A stretch of DNA of 64,000 nucleotides from Streptomyces marispadix (GTDB taxonomy: Bacteria; Actinomycetota; Actinomycetes; Streptomycetales; Streptomycetaceae), in contig NZ_JAKWJU010000002.1 in NCBI RefSeq assembly GCF_022524345.1, positions 5,446,001-5,510,000 of the forward strand. Direction: 5' to 3'. Under the pieces are notes generated by a model. The model made no database searches. It was not told the origin of the DNA and was given only the letters and a program-made list of their open reading frames with translations. Positions 7,390-15,990 of the stretch are shown one piece after another. Each line of letters opens with the position of its first letter. The stretch's first letter is position 1. The position numbers and the translations under genes were made by a program.

Positions 7390-9425
7390 AGACCCCGGGA
7401 ATCAAGGAGGTCAGTGCCGGGCCGCAGGCCGTCAAGGAGGAGGAGCACGTCTGGATTCCCACGCGGGACGGAACCCGTCTCGCCGGGCGGATATGGCGTC
7501 CCGTCGCCTCCGACACGGACCCGGTACCGGCCATCCTGGAGCTGATCCCGTACCGCAAACGAGATCTGACCGCCCGCCGCGACTCGATCAACCACCCGTA
7601 CATCGCCGGGCACGGCTACGCCTGTGTACGGGTGGACCTGCGGGGCAGCGGCGACTCCGAGGGCGTGCTCGACGACGAGTACCTTGAACAGGAGTTCAGG
7701 GACGGCGAGGACGTACTGGCATGGATGGCCGCCCAGCCGTGGTGCAACGGCCGCACCGGCATGATGGGCATCTCGTGGGGCGGCTTCAACGCCCTTCAGC
7801 TCGCTGCCCGCCGCCCCCCGGGCCTCGGCGCGATCGCGGCGCTCTGCTGTAGCGACGACCGCTACGCCGACGACGTGCACTACATGGGCGGGTGCCTGCT
7901 GACGGACAACCTGTCGTGGGCGTCGACGATGTTCGCCTACACCTCCTGCCCGCCCGACCCCCAGATCGTCGGCCCCGGCTGGCGGGAGATGTGGTACGAG
8001 CGGCTCGACGGAATGGAGCCCTGGCTGGCCGAGTGGCTGAACCACCAGCGCCGCGACGACTATTGGCGGCACGGCTCGGTCTGCGAGGACTACTCGGACG
8101 TCGAGTGCCCGGTGCTCGCCGTCAGCGGATGGGCCGACGGCTACTCCAACGCCGTCTTCCGGCTGATGGAGCGGCTGAAGGTGCCCCGCAGGGGACTGAT
8201 CGGCCCCTGGTCGCACAAGTATCCCCACCTCGGCGTCCCGGGCCCCGCCATCGGCTTCCTCCAGGAACTCGTGCGCTGGTGGGACCACTGGCTCAAGGAC
8301 GAGGACAACGGCGTGATGGACGGCCCGATGCTCTGCACGTGGATGCAGGAGAGCATGCCGCCGTCCACCGCCTACGACGAACGCCCCGGGCGCTGGGTGG
8401 GCGAGCCCGGCTGGCTCTCGCCGCATGTGTGCCGCGTCGGGCACCCGCTGGGGGAGCACCGCATCGGGCGGCCCGGCGAACTGCTGAACTCGCCTCCGCT
8501 GAGCGTCGAATCCCCGCTGTCGGTGGGCCAGTTCGCCGGCAAGTGGTGCTCGTACAACGCGCCTCCGGATCTGCCCTACGACCAGCGTGAGGAGGACGGC
8601 GGTTCGCTCGTCTTCGAGAGCGAGCCGCTGGCGGAACGCTGCGAGATCCTGGGCGGGCCGGTGCTGCGGGCGACGCTGGAGGTGGACCGGCCGCTGGCGA
8701 TGCTGGCGGTGCGGCTCTCCGACGTGGCGCCGGACGGCCGCGCCACCAGGGCCACCTACGGGCTGCTCAACCTCACCCATCGCGACGGCCATGCCGAGCC
8801 CCGGCCGCTTGAGGCCGGCCGCCGCCGGCGGGTGCACGTCCAGCTCAACGGCGTGGCGCAGGCGTTCCCCGCCGGCCACCGCATCCGGATCGCGCTGTCC
8901 ACGTCGTACTGGCCGCTGGCCTGGCCGCCGCCCGAGCCCGTACGGCTGACCGTGCACCCGGAGGAGAGCGAGCTGGAGCTTCCGATCCGCTCGATCGGCG
9001 AGCCCGACGACCTTCCGACGCCGCTCTTCGGCGAACCGGAGGGCGCGCCGCCGCTGTCGAGCACCGTGGTCATGCCGGGCGAACAGCGCTGGACGGTCTC
9101 GCGTGACCTCGTCGGCTACCGCTCGGCGCTGGAGGTCGTGAAGGACCTGGGCATCATGCACATGGAGGACATCGACCTGAACGTGACCCGGAACGCCCGC
9201 GAGCGCTACGTCTGGACCGGCGACGACTTCGGCTCGGTGCGCGGCGAGATCGACTGGGTCATGGGCTTCGCCCGCGGCGACTGGGACGTGCACACCAACA
9301 CGCACACCGTGCTGACCTCCGACGCGTCGAACTTCTATCTGCACGCCACCATGGACGCATACGAGGACAACCACCGTGTGCGGTCGCGAAATTGGGACCT
9401 GACGATTCCACGGGACCACGTGTGA
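7386..9425 (+). CDS. CocE/NonD family hydrolase (X-Pro dipeptidyl-peptidase-like)
   Basis: 679 residues. The N-terminal alpha/beta-hydrolase domain (VWIPTRDGTRLAGRIWRP, VRVDLRGSGDSEG) has the nucleophile elbow GISWGG. The Asp region is GWADGYSNAVF and the His region GPWSHKYPH. The C-terminal half is the jelly-roll X-Pro dipeptidyl-peptidase domain (VLRATLEVDRPLAMLAVRLSDVAPDG, FPAGHRIRIALSTS). Family members hydrolyse esters or amides. It has no signal peptide. The GTG start overlaps the stop of the ATP-grasp gene, so a ligase and a possible amidase or esterase are made together, suggesting a small-molecule pathway with a bond-forming and a bond-breaking step. Confidence 0.9.
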   Translation: MKTPGIKEVSAGPQAVKEEEHVWIPTRDGTRLAGRIWRPVASDTDPVPAILELIPYRKRDLTARRDSINHPYIAGHGYACVRVDLRGSGDSEGVLDDEYLEQEFRDGEDVLAWMAAQPWCNGRTGMMGISWGGFNALQLAARRPPGLGAIAALCCSDDRYADDVHYMGGCLLTDNLSWASTMFAYTSCPPDPQIVGPGWREMWYERLDGMEPWLAEWLNHQRRDDYWRHGSVCEDYSDVECPVLAVSGWADGYSNAVFRLMERLKVPRRGLIGPWSHKYPHLGVPGPAIGFLQELVRWWDHWLKDEDNGVMDGPMLCTWMQESMPPSTAYDERPGRWVGEPGWLSPHVCRVGHPLGEHRIGRPGELLNSPPLSVESPLSVGQFAGKWCSYNAPPDLPYDQREEDGGSLVFESEPLAERCEILGGPVLRATLEVDRPLAMLAVRLSDVAPDGRATRATYGLLNLTHRDGHAEPRPLEAGRRRRVHVQLNGVAQAFPAGHRIRIALSTSYWPLAWPPPEPVRLTVHPEESELELPIRSIGEPDDLPTPLFGEPEGAPPLSSTVVMPGEQRWTVSRDLVGYRSALEVVKDLGIMHMEDIDLNVTRNARERYVWTGDDFGSVRGEIDWVMGFARGDWDVHTNTHTVLTSDASNFYLHATMDAYEDNHRVRSRNWDLTIPRDHV

Positions 9426-9490
9426 ACCGCCGCTGCGACAAGTGATCGGGGCGGCCGGGCGTTACGAGGGTGCGAATTCCGCAGACCGCG

Positions 9491-9518
9491 TCCGGGATCT
9501 CGCATACGGGGTCCCGGA
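9491..9518 (+). terminator. Inverted repeat downstream of the CocE-type gene
   Basis: TCCGGGA at 9491-9497 pairs with TCCCGGA at 9512-9518 around a 14-base loop, about 65 bp after the CocE stop codon. There is no U tract, as is usual in streptomycetes. Confidence 0.35.
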
Positions 9519-9558
9519 TGCGGCCGCTCTCGCACGCGGATCGGTACGGCCTTGACAC

Positions 9559-9583
9559 GTTTGGCCGTTGACAACTCGGGCAT
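9559..9583 (+). promoter_or_regulatory. SigB-like promoter (GTTT-N15-GGGCAT) upstream of the sigma factor
   Basis: GTTT at 9559-9562 and GGGCAT at 9578-9583 are separated by 15 bases. The remembered SigB-family consensus is GNNT-N14-16-GGGTAY, so there is one mismatch in the -10 element. The site is 150 bp upstream of a SigB/F/G-type gene, suggesting autoregulation or a sigma cascade. Two TTGACA hexamers (9552 and 9568) lie in the same stretch without convincing -10 boxes. Confidence 0.4.
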
Positions 9584-9732
9584 TCGGTGGGTCGAGTGCT
9601 TCGGCAAGAAGGCACAGCCGCGGGAGTGGGACGTGTGTGTCCGCTCGGGCCTTGGTTTTGGGGTCTGTTTCCGCTTGTGCCTCTCCTGCGGTGTTGCTGT
9701 TCGGCAGCCGTCGTTGGGGAGGTTGAGCGTTG

Positions 9733-10617
9733 ATGGTGTCTTCTGTGGTTTCCGGTGGTGCGCGTCATTCGCATGATGATGCGCCGGATACTGCTGCTGA
9801 ATTCCGTCGGATCGCGTCGTTGCCTGAGGGGCGTGAGAAGGAGGAGTTGCGGCAGGAGGTGGTGCGGGCGTGGATGCCGATGGCGGAGCGGTTGGCGTTG
9901 CGTTTCCGTAATCGGGGGGAGTCTTTGGAGGATCTGCGTCAGGTGGCGGCGTTGGGTCTGGTGAAGGCGGTGGGTCGTTTCGATCCGGGGCGGGGGTGTG
10001 CGTTTGAGAGTTTTGCGGTGCCGACGATCGTGGGGGAGGTCAAGCGGCATTTCCGGGATCATATGTGGGGGGTGCATGTGCCGCGGCGGGTGCAGGAGTT
10101 GCGGAATCGGGTGCGGTCGGCGCGGCGTGAGTTGGCTCTGGTGTCGGGTGAGCGTGGTCCGTCGGTGGGTGAGATCGCGGAGTTCTGCGGGTTGTCGGAG
10201 GAGGATGTGCTGGTGGGGTTGGAGGCGTTGGAGAGTTTCAGCACGTTGTCCTTGGATGCTGAGTTGCCGGGGTCGGATGACGGGTATTCGCTGGTGGATA
10301 CGTTGGGGTGTGGTGAGCCGGGGTTTGACCGGGTGGTGTATCGGGAGTCGGTGGCGCCGAGGTTGCGGCGGTTGCCGGAGCGTGAGCGGCGGATTCTGTA
10401 TTTGCGGTTCTTCTGCGATATGACGCAGACGAAGATCGCGGATCGGCTGGGGATTTCGCAGATGCATGTGTCGCGGTTGATCAGCCGTACGTGTGAGCGG
10501 CTTCAGCGGGAAGTCGATGCGGATCTCGCGCGGGAAGACAGCCAAGACAGCCAAGACAGCCAGGCCGGCCAGACCGGCGCCGAGCGGGAACACCACAGCA
10601 GGCTCGCCGCCGCATGA
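9733..10617 (+). CDS. RNA polymerase sigma factor, SigB/SigF/SigG family
   Basis: 294 residues with region 2 (LAEVA-equivalent QVAALGLVKAVGRFDPGRG, FESFAVPTIVGEVKRHFRDH), region 3 (VHVPRRVQELRNRV, PSVGEIAEFCGLSEEDV) and region 4 (LPERERRILYLRFFCDMTQTKIADRLGISQMHVSRL). This is the group-3 stress/sporulation class that directs RNA polymerase to GNNT/GGGTAY promoters and is usually held by an anti-sigma factor. No anti-sigma gene is adjacent. GGGGAGG precedes the ATG at 9733. The body uses many TTG, CGT, GGT and GTG codons, unlike its C-ending neighbours. The C-terminus has a 9-bp tandem repeat encoding DSQDSQDSQ. Confidence 0.93.
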   Translation: MVSSVVSGGARHSHDDAPDTAAEFRRIASLPEGREKEELRQEVVRAWMPMAERLALRFRNRGESLEDLRQVAALGLVKAVGRFDPGRGCAFESFAVPTIVGEVKRHFRDHMWGVHVPRRVQELRNRVRSARRELALVSGERGPSVGEIAEFCGLSEEDVLVGLEALESFSTLSLDAELPGSDDGYSLVDTLGCGEPGFDRVVYRESVAPRLRRLPERERRILYLRFFCDMTQTKIADRLGISQMHVSRLISRTCERLQREVDADLAREDSQDSQDSQAGQTGAEREHHSRLAAA

Positions 10618-10692
10618 CCCACCGCACCGGCCCCGGGGCCGCCGCGAACTGAGGCCGTGCACACGCCAGAGGACGCAGACGGAGGTACGGAG

Positions 10693-11265
10693 TTGGGAGC
10701 GACGGGCGAAACCGGACCTGCCGACGGCAGCGGCGGAGTGCGGCGCGTGGGGCCCGTCGAGAAGGACGGGCCGGTCGAGAGCGCGACCGAGCGTGTGAAC
10801 CGCCAGTGGCAGGAGATCCTTCAGGAGACCCGGGTCGCCCAGACCGGCGTGCAGATCCTCTTCGGATTCCTGCTGAGCGTCGCGTTCACCCCGCGCTTCG
10901 CCGGTCTCGGCACCTTCGACCGCGGCGTCTACACGCTCACGGTCGTCGTGGGTGCCGGTGCGACGGCGGCGCTCATCGCTCCCGTCTCCATCCACCGTTT
11001 CCTGTCCGGGCAGCGCATGAAGGACGAAGTGGTCGAGAGCGCCGCCCGGTTGATGATGTGCGGCATGGTGCTGCTGGCCCTGACGGTCGGCTGCACCCTG
11101 CTGCTCATCCTCCACGTCGTACTGGGCGGCCTGCTGGCCGAGATCCTCGCCGGTGCCGTCATGGTGTGGTTCGTCTGCTGCTGGTACGTGCTGCCCGCAC
11201 GGCTGCGCAGGCGTCATGCCCGTCGGGGAGCGGCCCGCGCCGCGAAGGACGCCCCACGGCGGTGA
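10693..11265 (+). CDS. DUF6328 family membrane protein
   Basis: About 190 residues. After an acidic, Gly-rich N-terminus comes NRQWQEILQETRVAQTGVQILFGFLLSVAFTPRF, the recognisable start of the DUF6328 family. Four hydrophobic segments follow (about residues 60-78, 90-110, 128-150 and 155-172) and an Arg-rich cytoplasmic tail. The TTG at 10693 has GGAGG seven bases upstream. An in-frame GTG at 10657 is the alternative start, with a weaker site. It lies 75 bp after the sigma factor gene on the same strand and may be cotranscribed. Function unknown. Confidence 0.8.
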   Translation: MGATGETGPADGSGGVRRVGPVEKDGPVESATERVNRQWQEILQETRVAQTGVQILFGFLLSVAFTPRFAGLGTFDRGVYTLTVVVGAGATAALIAPVSIHRFLSGQRMKDEVVESAARLMMCGMVLLALTVGCTLLLILHVVLGGLLAEILAGAVMVWFVCCWYVLPARLRRRHARRGAARAAKDAPRR

Positions 11266-11296
11266 CGGTCGGGCCCACGAGCAGGGGCCGGGCCGC

Positions 11297-12052
11297 TCAG
11301 CGTCCGGGAGCGGGCGCGGAAGCGGAGCCGGAAGCCCGGCCGGACGCGGGGGCGTCCGCACGGACGACGACCAGCTCCTCCTCGCGCTCGCCCGGAGCGA
11401 TCAGCCCGCGCCGCTCCAGCCATCCCGCCCGTGCCCTCAGCAGCGGCCCGAACGGCTGCCTGCCGCGGGCCGTGACCGCGGCCTTCAGGCCGGCCTCGCG
11501 CAGCAGCGCCAGCGTCCGCTCCGTTCCGCACATGTCCGAGTGCACGACCAGCAACGTGCCGCCCTCGGCGAGTAGTTGCGGTGCCCGCAGGCAGAGCCGG
11601 TCGAGATGCTCGCGTCCGTCGTCGCCGCCGTCGCAGGCGCGGCTGCCGCCGCTGCCCCCTGCGCGCTCGCCGCCGGCCGTACGGCCCGTGACGGGACCGC
11701 GACCCGGGCCACGATGCCGTCGCGGTACCGGGCTGGGGACGTACGGCGGATTGGCCGTGACGAGGTCGAAGCGGCCCGACGGGTGGTCGAGGAAGTCGCC
11801 CCGGTGCACGGTGACGCGCAGTCCCCGCATGCGGGCGTTCAGGCGTGCCGCCATCGCCGCACGGGCCGAGAGGTCCACTGCATGCACTTCCGCGGCGCCC
11901 ATGCGTGCGCCCGCGAGAGCGACCACGCCGGTGCCCGTGCACACGTCGAGCATGCGGGCGTCACGGGGGACCGTCGTGCCGCGCAGAGCCTCCAGCAGGA
12001 GTCTGGTGTCGCCCTGGGGTACGTACACCCCGGGCGGTCTCAGCAGCCACAC
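11297..12052 (-). CDS. HemK2/MTQ2-type class I methyltransferase
   Basis: 251 residues. MLDVCTGTGVVALAGARMGA is the SAM-binding motif I and DLVTANPPYVPSP contains the NPPY signature of N5-glutamine or N6-adenine methyltransferases. The N-terminal GVYVPQGDTRLLLEAL matches the HemK2/MTQ2 subgroup, which methylates the GGQ glutamine of release factors or related substrates. A Gly/Arg-rich insertion after the NPPY (about residues 105-140) and an Ala/Ser/Gly-rich C-terminal tail are low complexity. The GTG start at 12052 has GAGGAA upstream. It is convergent with the DUF6328 gene (31 bp apart). Confidence 0.83.
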   Translation of the reverse strand: MWLLRPPGVYVPQGDTRLLLEALRGTTVPRDARMLDVCTGTGVVALAGARMGAAEVHAVDLSARAAMAARLNARMRGLRVTVHRGDFLDHPSGRFDLVTANPPYVPSPVPRRHRGPGRGPVTGRTAGGERAGGSGGSRACDGGDDGREHLDRLCLRAPQLLAEGGTLLVVHSDMCGTERTLALLREAGLKAAVTARGRQPFGPLLRARAGWLERRGLIAPGEREEELVVVRADAPASGRASGSASAPAPGR

Positions 12053-12182
12053 GACCGCCGTGTTCCTCGGCGGACGGCCGTGAAACCGCGCCGAGGCTCA
12101 GCCGGGACCCGGCCGCCGGGGCCGGGAACGGGCCTGGCCGAGCCAGGGCCGGGACCGAACGTCCTGCGGCCCTTCTCCGCTG

Positions 12183-12377
12183 CTAGACGGCCTTTCCGGA
12201 GATCGGATGAGTCTCGGTGGTCAGCGTCCAGCAGCTCCCCGTGCAGCCCGCGGGCAGCGGCGGGAAGCGGTGGCCCCGTACATCGGTGCTCCAGCGGTGC
12301 CGGCTGCCGCAGTCGCAGCCGTAGATGCCGCTCTGTGGGACGACCTCTCCAGGGCGGAACGGTTTGTACTCACTCAC
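12183..12377 (-). CDS. Small cysteine-containing protein (YjzC-like)
   Basis: 64 residues. YKPFRPGEVVPQSGIYGCDCG, then GHRFPPLPAGC and SCWTL, resemble the YjzC-type small protein fold, in which a beta hairpin carries paired cysteines (CxC and CxxxC here). These could bind zinc. The start at 12377 gives a compact protein that begins MSEYKPFRPGE, as is typical of these proteins. It is divergent from the ligase gene across a 350-bp gap. Function unknown. Confidence 0.65.
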   Translation of the reverse strand: MSEYKPFRPGEVVPQSGIYGCDCGSRHRWSTDVRGHRFPPLPAGCTGSCWTLTTETHPISGKAV

Positions 12378-12727
12378 AACGCCTGTCTACGGCGGGGCAT
12401 CGCGCGCTGCCAGTCGTGGGCCCCCGAAGGAGCCGCGGGCCGGTGACCCGGGGGTGTGCGGGCACACGTTTGGCCCAGCCGCGGGCGGCTACCTCGACAG
12501 GGCAATCGATGGGCAACCGACAGCGCACTCGACGGGGCGTGCGCAGGCAATCCCCGCGTAAGCAGTCCGTGGCGGAGGCGCCGAGCTGCGGCAGCGGTAC
12601 GGGACGTACTCGCACCGGACCCGGACCCGGAGCCGTACCTGGACCCGGACCCGGCTCTTCAGGCCCGCGCCTCGTGCTTCCGCGTCGCACGCGTCCGGCG
12701 GCGCCGTAGCCGTTCAAGGAGGAACCG
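12378..12727 (+). other. 350-bp divergent intergenic region
   Basis: No ORF with a start and ribosome binding site was found. It contains a CGGACCCGGACCCGG-type repeat pair near 12616-12655 and must hold divergent promoters for the YjzC-like and YbdK-like genes, but I could not pick convincing -35/-10 elements. Confidence 0.5.
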
Positions 12728-14011
12728 ATGGCGGATGGCTCCCCCGCTTCCCGGGCCGCCACGCTGCGCCCGGTGGCCTCCCCGGAGTCCCCGGCCTCCC
12801 CGGCAAGCGCGACCGGCGAGGCCCCGGCGCCGTCCGCGACGGGCGCCGCGCCCGGCCCCCCGGTCACCGTGGGAGTGGAGGAGGAGTTCCTGCTCGCCGA
12901 TCCCATGACCGGCTTCCCCGTACCGGCCGCGGAGCGCGTCCTCGAAGAGCTGCGACGCGGTAGGGCCTCGGACGGCACCGAGTTCAAGCACGAACTCATG
13001 GCCAGCCAGGTCGAGACGACGTCCGGGATCTGCACGCAACTGTCCGAACTCGCCGGGCAGTTGAGCACGGGCAGGCGCCGCCTGGCGGAGGAGGCCCGGC
13101 GGCTGGGGCTGGTGGTCCTGCCCACCGGCGCCCCCGCCCACACGGCGGGCCCCGCGCAGCTCACACGCGGAACGCGCTACGAGGAGATCCGCGACATCTA
13201 CGCGGGCGTCGTCTCCGACTACGAGGCGTGCGGCTGCCAGGTCCATGTGCGGGTGCCGGACCGGGAGACGGCCGTGGCCGTGGTCGGCCGGCTGCGTCAC
13301 TGGCTGCCGACGCTGCTCGCCCTGTCCGTCAACTCCCCCTTCCACCACGGCCTCGACACCGGCTACGGAAGCTGGCGCATGGTCATGCAGTCCCGCTTCC
13401 CCGGCTCCGGCGTCCCGCCGCACTTCGCTACCGCGGCCGACTACGACGAGGAACTGAACCGGCTGGTGGCCTGCGGGACGCTCGCCGACGCCCGGCAGAC
13501 CTTCTGGCTCGTGAGGCCCTCGGAGTGCTTCCCCACCGTCGAGTTCCGCGTCGCCGACGCCGCCGCGACCGTGGACGAGGCCGTCTTGCAGGCGGCGCTC
13601 TCGCGTGCCCTCGTAACCACCGCCGTCGAGGAACTGGAGCGCGGCATCGAGGCACCGCCCGTACGGGACCAGCTCGCCGCTGCCGCCGTGTGGAACGCCG
13701 CACGCCACGGTCTGGACGGGGACGCTGTCGACCTGCGGCGTGAACGCACCGTCCCCGCGACGAGGCTCCTGTACGAACTGATCCGCCAAGTGACGCCCGC
13801 TCTGGAGGAGTCCGGCGATCTGGAGCGCGTACAGCGGCTGCTCGGGCGGCTCACGGAGGCGGGCACCGGAGCGGAGCGTCAGCGTGCCGCCGCGGCACGC
13901 GGCCACCGCGCGCTGCTGGGGCGGCTCGCCGAAGAGGCCGTACGCCCCGTGGACGAGGCACTGTCGCCGGACCGAACGCCGACCGTCTCCGTCTCCAGGA
14001 GGGAGCCATGA
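12728..14011 (+). CDS. YbdK-type carboxylate-amine ligase (glutamate-cysteine ligase family)
   Basis: 427 residues. After an Ala/Pro-rich N-terminus (about 45 residues) the sequence VTVGVEEEFLLADP opens the GCS2/YbdK fold. FKHELMASQVETTSGIC, CGCQVHVRVPDRE, LSVNSPFHHGLDTGYGSWR and VEFRVADAAATVDEAVLQ continue it. These enzymes form gamma-glutamyl or related amide bonds with ATP; actual substrates of YbdK relatives are mostly undefined. AAGGAGG sits ideally before the ATG at 12728. Its stop overlaps the start of the diiron-oxidase-like gene (ATGA), so the two are translationally coupled. Confidence 0.9.
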   Translation: MADGSPASRAATLRPVASPESPASPASATGEAPAPSATGAAPGPPVTVGVEEEFLLADPMTGFPVPAAERVLEELRRGRASDGTEFKHELMASQVETTSGICTQLSELAGQLSTGRRRLAEEARRLGLVVLPTGAPAHTAGPAQLTRGTRYEEIRDIYAGVVSDYEACGCQVHVRVPDRETAVAVVGRLRHWLPTLLALSVNSPFHHGLDTGYGSWRMVMQSRFPGSGVPPHFATAADYDEELNRLVACGTLADARQTFWLVRPSECFPTVEFRVADAAATVDEAVLQAALSRALVTTAVEELERGIEAPPVRDQLAAAAVWNAARHGLDGDAVDLRRERTVPATRLLYELIRQVTPALEESGDLERVQRLLGRLTEAGTGAERQRAAAARGHRALLGRLAEEAVRPVDEALSPDRTPTVSVSRREP

Positions 14012-15117
14012 CGAGCGTCGCCGCAACTGCCGCCGCCTCCGCCGCGGCCCCCGTGCCCAAACCGACAGGCCCCGGCGGCCCGGCCGAACTGCCGCAGCCG
14101 CGCGGCCCGTTGTCCCGGGCGGTGCTGGACGCCCTGGCGGCGCCGCATGGCCCCGCCGCAGGGAGACACCTCCCCGCACCCGGCGACTCGGGCGAAGCAG
14201 GCGACCCGGGCGAGGGGGCCGAATGGCCCGGCGGCGGAATCGACCCCTTCGGCGAGGACCTGCAACTGGCCCTGCACCTCTGCTACGAGCTGCACTACCA
14301 GGGCTGGCGCGGCGTAGACCCCGGCTGGGAGTGGGACCCCGAACTGCTGCGTCTGCGCGGCCACTTGGAGCGGACGTTCCTGAACGGGCTGCGTACCTCC
14401 GTACCCGGAGGAAGCGATGTGACACGGGAGCTGGACGCGCTGCTGGTGGAGCCCCCCGGAGGCTCCGGCGTCTCCCGCAGGCTCGCGGAGAGCGGGGAGT
14501 GGTGGCAGATGCGGGAGTTCCTGGTGCACCGCTCGGTCTACCACCTCAAGGAGGCCGACCCGCACGTCTGGGTCGTTCCGCGGCTGAGGGGAGCGGCCAA
14601 GGCCGCGCTGGTCGCGGTGGAGTACGACGAGTTCGGAGCGGGACGCGAACAGCGGGTGCACTCCCGGCTGTTCGCGGATCTGCTGGACGGGGCGGGACTC
14701 GACAGCGGCTATCTGCACTATCTGGAAGACGTTCCGGCACCAGCGCTGGCCGTCGTCAACATGATGTCGCTCTTCGGGCTGCACCGTTCGCTGCGAGGTG
14801 CGCTCGTGGGCCACTTCGCCGCGGCGGAGACGACCACCGCGCCGAGCGCCCGGCGCCTGGCCGCGGCACTGGAACGTATGGGCGCCCACGAGGACTGCGT
14901 CTTCTTCTACACCGAGCACGTCGAGGCCGATGCCGTACACGAACAGGTGATGCGCCGCGACGTGGTGGGCGGGCTGCTCGCCGGGGAACCTGAACTCGCC
15001 GCCGACGTGACCCTCGGGATCCAGGCGACCGGACTTCTGGAGGAGCGCCTGGCCGGACATCTCTCCGACTCGTGGGACAGGGGCGTCAGTTCACTGCGGC
15101 GCCCGCTCGCCGTCTGA
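14008..15117 (+). CDS. Iron-containing redox enzyme family protein (heme-oxygenase-like diiron oxidase)
   Basis: 369 residues. [28 protein letters not shown] is the start signature of this family. [45 protein letters not shown] and [19 protein letters not shown] supply the Glu/His residues expected of a heme-oxygenase-like diiron site. Characterised relatives oxidise amino-acid or fatty-acid-derived substrates. The ATG at 14008 overlaps the TGA of the YbdK-type gene. The 3' end overlaps the convergent CDGSH gene by 27 bp. Pairing with a YbdK-type ligase and a CDGSH protein suggests a common redox or modification function (inference). Confidence 0.87.
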   Translation: MTSVAATAAASAAAPVPKPTGPGGPAELPQPRGPLSRAVLDALAAPHGPAAGRHLPAPGDSGEAGDPGEGAEWPGGGIDPFGEDLQLALHLCYELHYQGWRGVDPGWEWDPELLRLRGHLERTFLNGLRTSVPGGSDVTRELDALLVEPPGGSGVSRRLAESGEWWQMREFLVHRSVYHLKEADPHVWVVPRLRGAAKAALVAVEYDEFGAGREQRVHSRLFADLLDGAGLDSGYLHYLEDVPAPALAVVNMMSLFGLHRSLRGALVGHFAAAETTTAPSARRLAAALERMGAHEDCVFFYTEHVEADAVHEQVMRRDVVGGLLAGEPELAADVTLGIQATGLLEERLAGHLSDSWDRGVSSLRRPLAV

Positions 15118-15537
15118 GCCGGAGCCCGAGCCGGAGCCCGAGCCCGAGCCCGAGCCCGAGCCGGAGCTGGAGCCCGAGCTGGAGCCCGACCCGGAGTCGG
15201 AGCCGGAGCCGTCCCGGGGTGAGCCGTCCCGGGGATCGGCCGCCGCTTCCGATGTCGGCTCGGAGCGGCGGGCACGCGAGTGGCGACGGTGGCTGGTGTC
15301 GCACCAGGGATAGTCACGGCTGCGCCTGCACGCACACAGGGCGACCATGAAGCGGTCCGAGCAGACCGTGCGGCCGTCGCCGAGTTCCACCTCCACGGGT
15401 CCCTCGACGAGGACGGGACCGCCGGGGTCGATCACCACCCGGCGGCGCTCACGCCCGTCGGCGTCCCGCGGACGGCGTGGGAGCCAGGCGTCCGCGGCGG
15501 CGTCGGCATCGTCCTGTGCGCCTGGCGTCGTCGCCAC
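15091..15537 (-). CDS. CDGSH iron-sulfur domain protein with Gly-Ser tail
   Basis: About 148 residues. [17 protein letters not shown] opens the CDGSH domain. [24 protein letters not shown] carries the Cys3-His ligands of a 2Fe-2S cluster (CxC, then C and H, with CDTSH replacing CDGSH). The chosen GTG at 15537 has GGAGAGG nine bases upstream; a GTG at 15546 is the alternative. The last ~35 residues are almost pure Gly-Ser, encoded by repeated CCGGAGCC/CCCGAGCC units at 15119-15215. The 3' end runs into the oppositely oriented diiron-oxidase gene, sharing 27 bp. Confidence 0.8.
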   Translation of the reverse strand: MATTPGAQDDADAAADAWLPRRPRDADGRERRRVVIDPGGPVLVEGPVEVELGDGRTVCSDRFMVALCACRRSRDYPWCDTSHRRHSRARRSEPTSEAAADPRDGSPRDGSGSDSGSGSSSGSSSGSGSGSGSGSGSGSGSDGERAPQ

Positions 15538-15613
15538 CGCGCTCACCCTCTCCGGCCCGCGTCTTCTGGGCTGTGTCTCTTGGATCTTCTGGCCCGTGTC
15601 CTCTGGTCTGGGG

Positions 15614-15669
15614 CTCGATCTGCGTCCCTCGATCTGCGTCCCTCGATCTGCGTCCCTCGATCTGGGTCC
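15614..15669. repeat. Tandem 14-bp repeat, four copies
   Basis: CTCGATCTGCGTCC occurs three times head to tail, followed by a fourth copy with one change (GGGTCC). It lies between the CDGSH start and the secreted-protein gene. Confidence 0.9.
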
Positions 15670-15729
15670 TCGGTTTACGTCCGCTGGTACGTGCCGCTCG
15701 CACTTCGCCCGTACCCGCTCGGCCCGGGG

Positions 15730-15882
15730 TGCCTCGGGCACGCCGGGGCAAACGTCTACCGCGAGGGGACGGTCCCGGAATCCGAGCCGTCGGCCCACCA
15801 GGGGCGCGGCGGCGAAGCCGATGTTCCCGCCGAGGGAGAACCGACCCATCGCGCTGTGGCTGCCGTCGGCGCGGTACGGCAT
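15730..15882 (-). pseudogene. Possible remnant of an MFS transporter gene
   Basis: In one minus-strand frame, MGRFSLGGNIGFAAAPLVG resembles the SLGGNxGFAxGPL segment of fosmidomycin-resistance-type MFS transporters. No membrane segments follow and the reading degenerates into the 14-bp repeats. It is probably a decayed fragment; chance similarity is possible. Confidence 0.25.
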
Positions 15883-15944
15883 GGGGTGTCCGGCGGCGGC
15901 ACGGAGGGAGCCCTCCGCACCGCCGCGCGGACGGTGGTTCGCTT

Positions 15945-15990
15945 GCTCAGGTGCTCAGGTGCTCAGGTGCTCAGGTGCTCAGGTGCTCAG
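15945..15990. repeat. Tandem 9-bp repeat, about five copies, at the stop of the secreted-protein gene
   Basis: GCTCAGGTG is repeated head to tail. The reading frame of the minus-strand gene enters the repeat at its stop codon, and because the period is 9 each further unit supplies another in-frame TGA. Confidence 0.9.
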
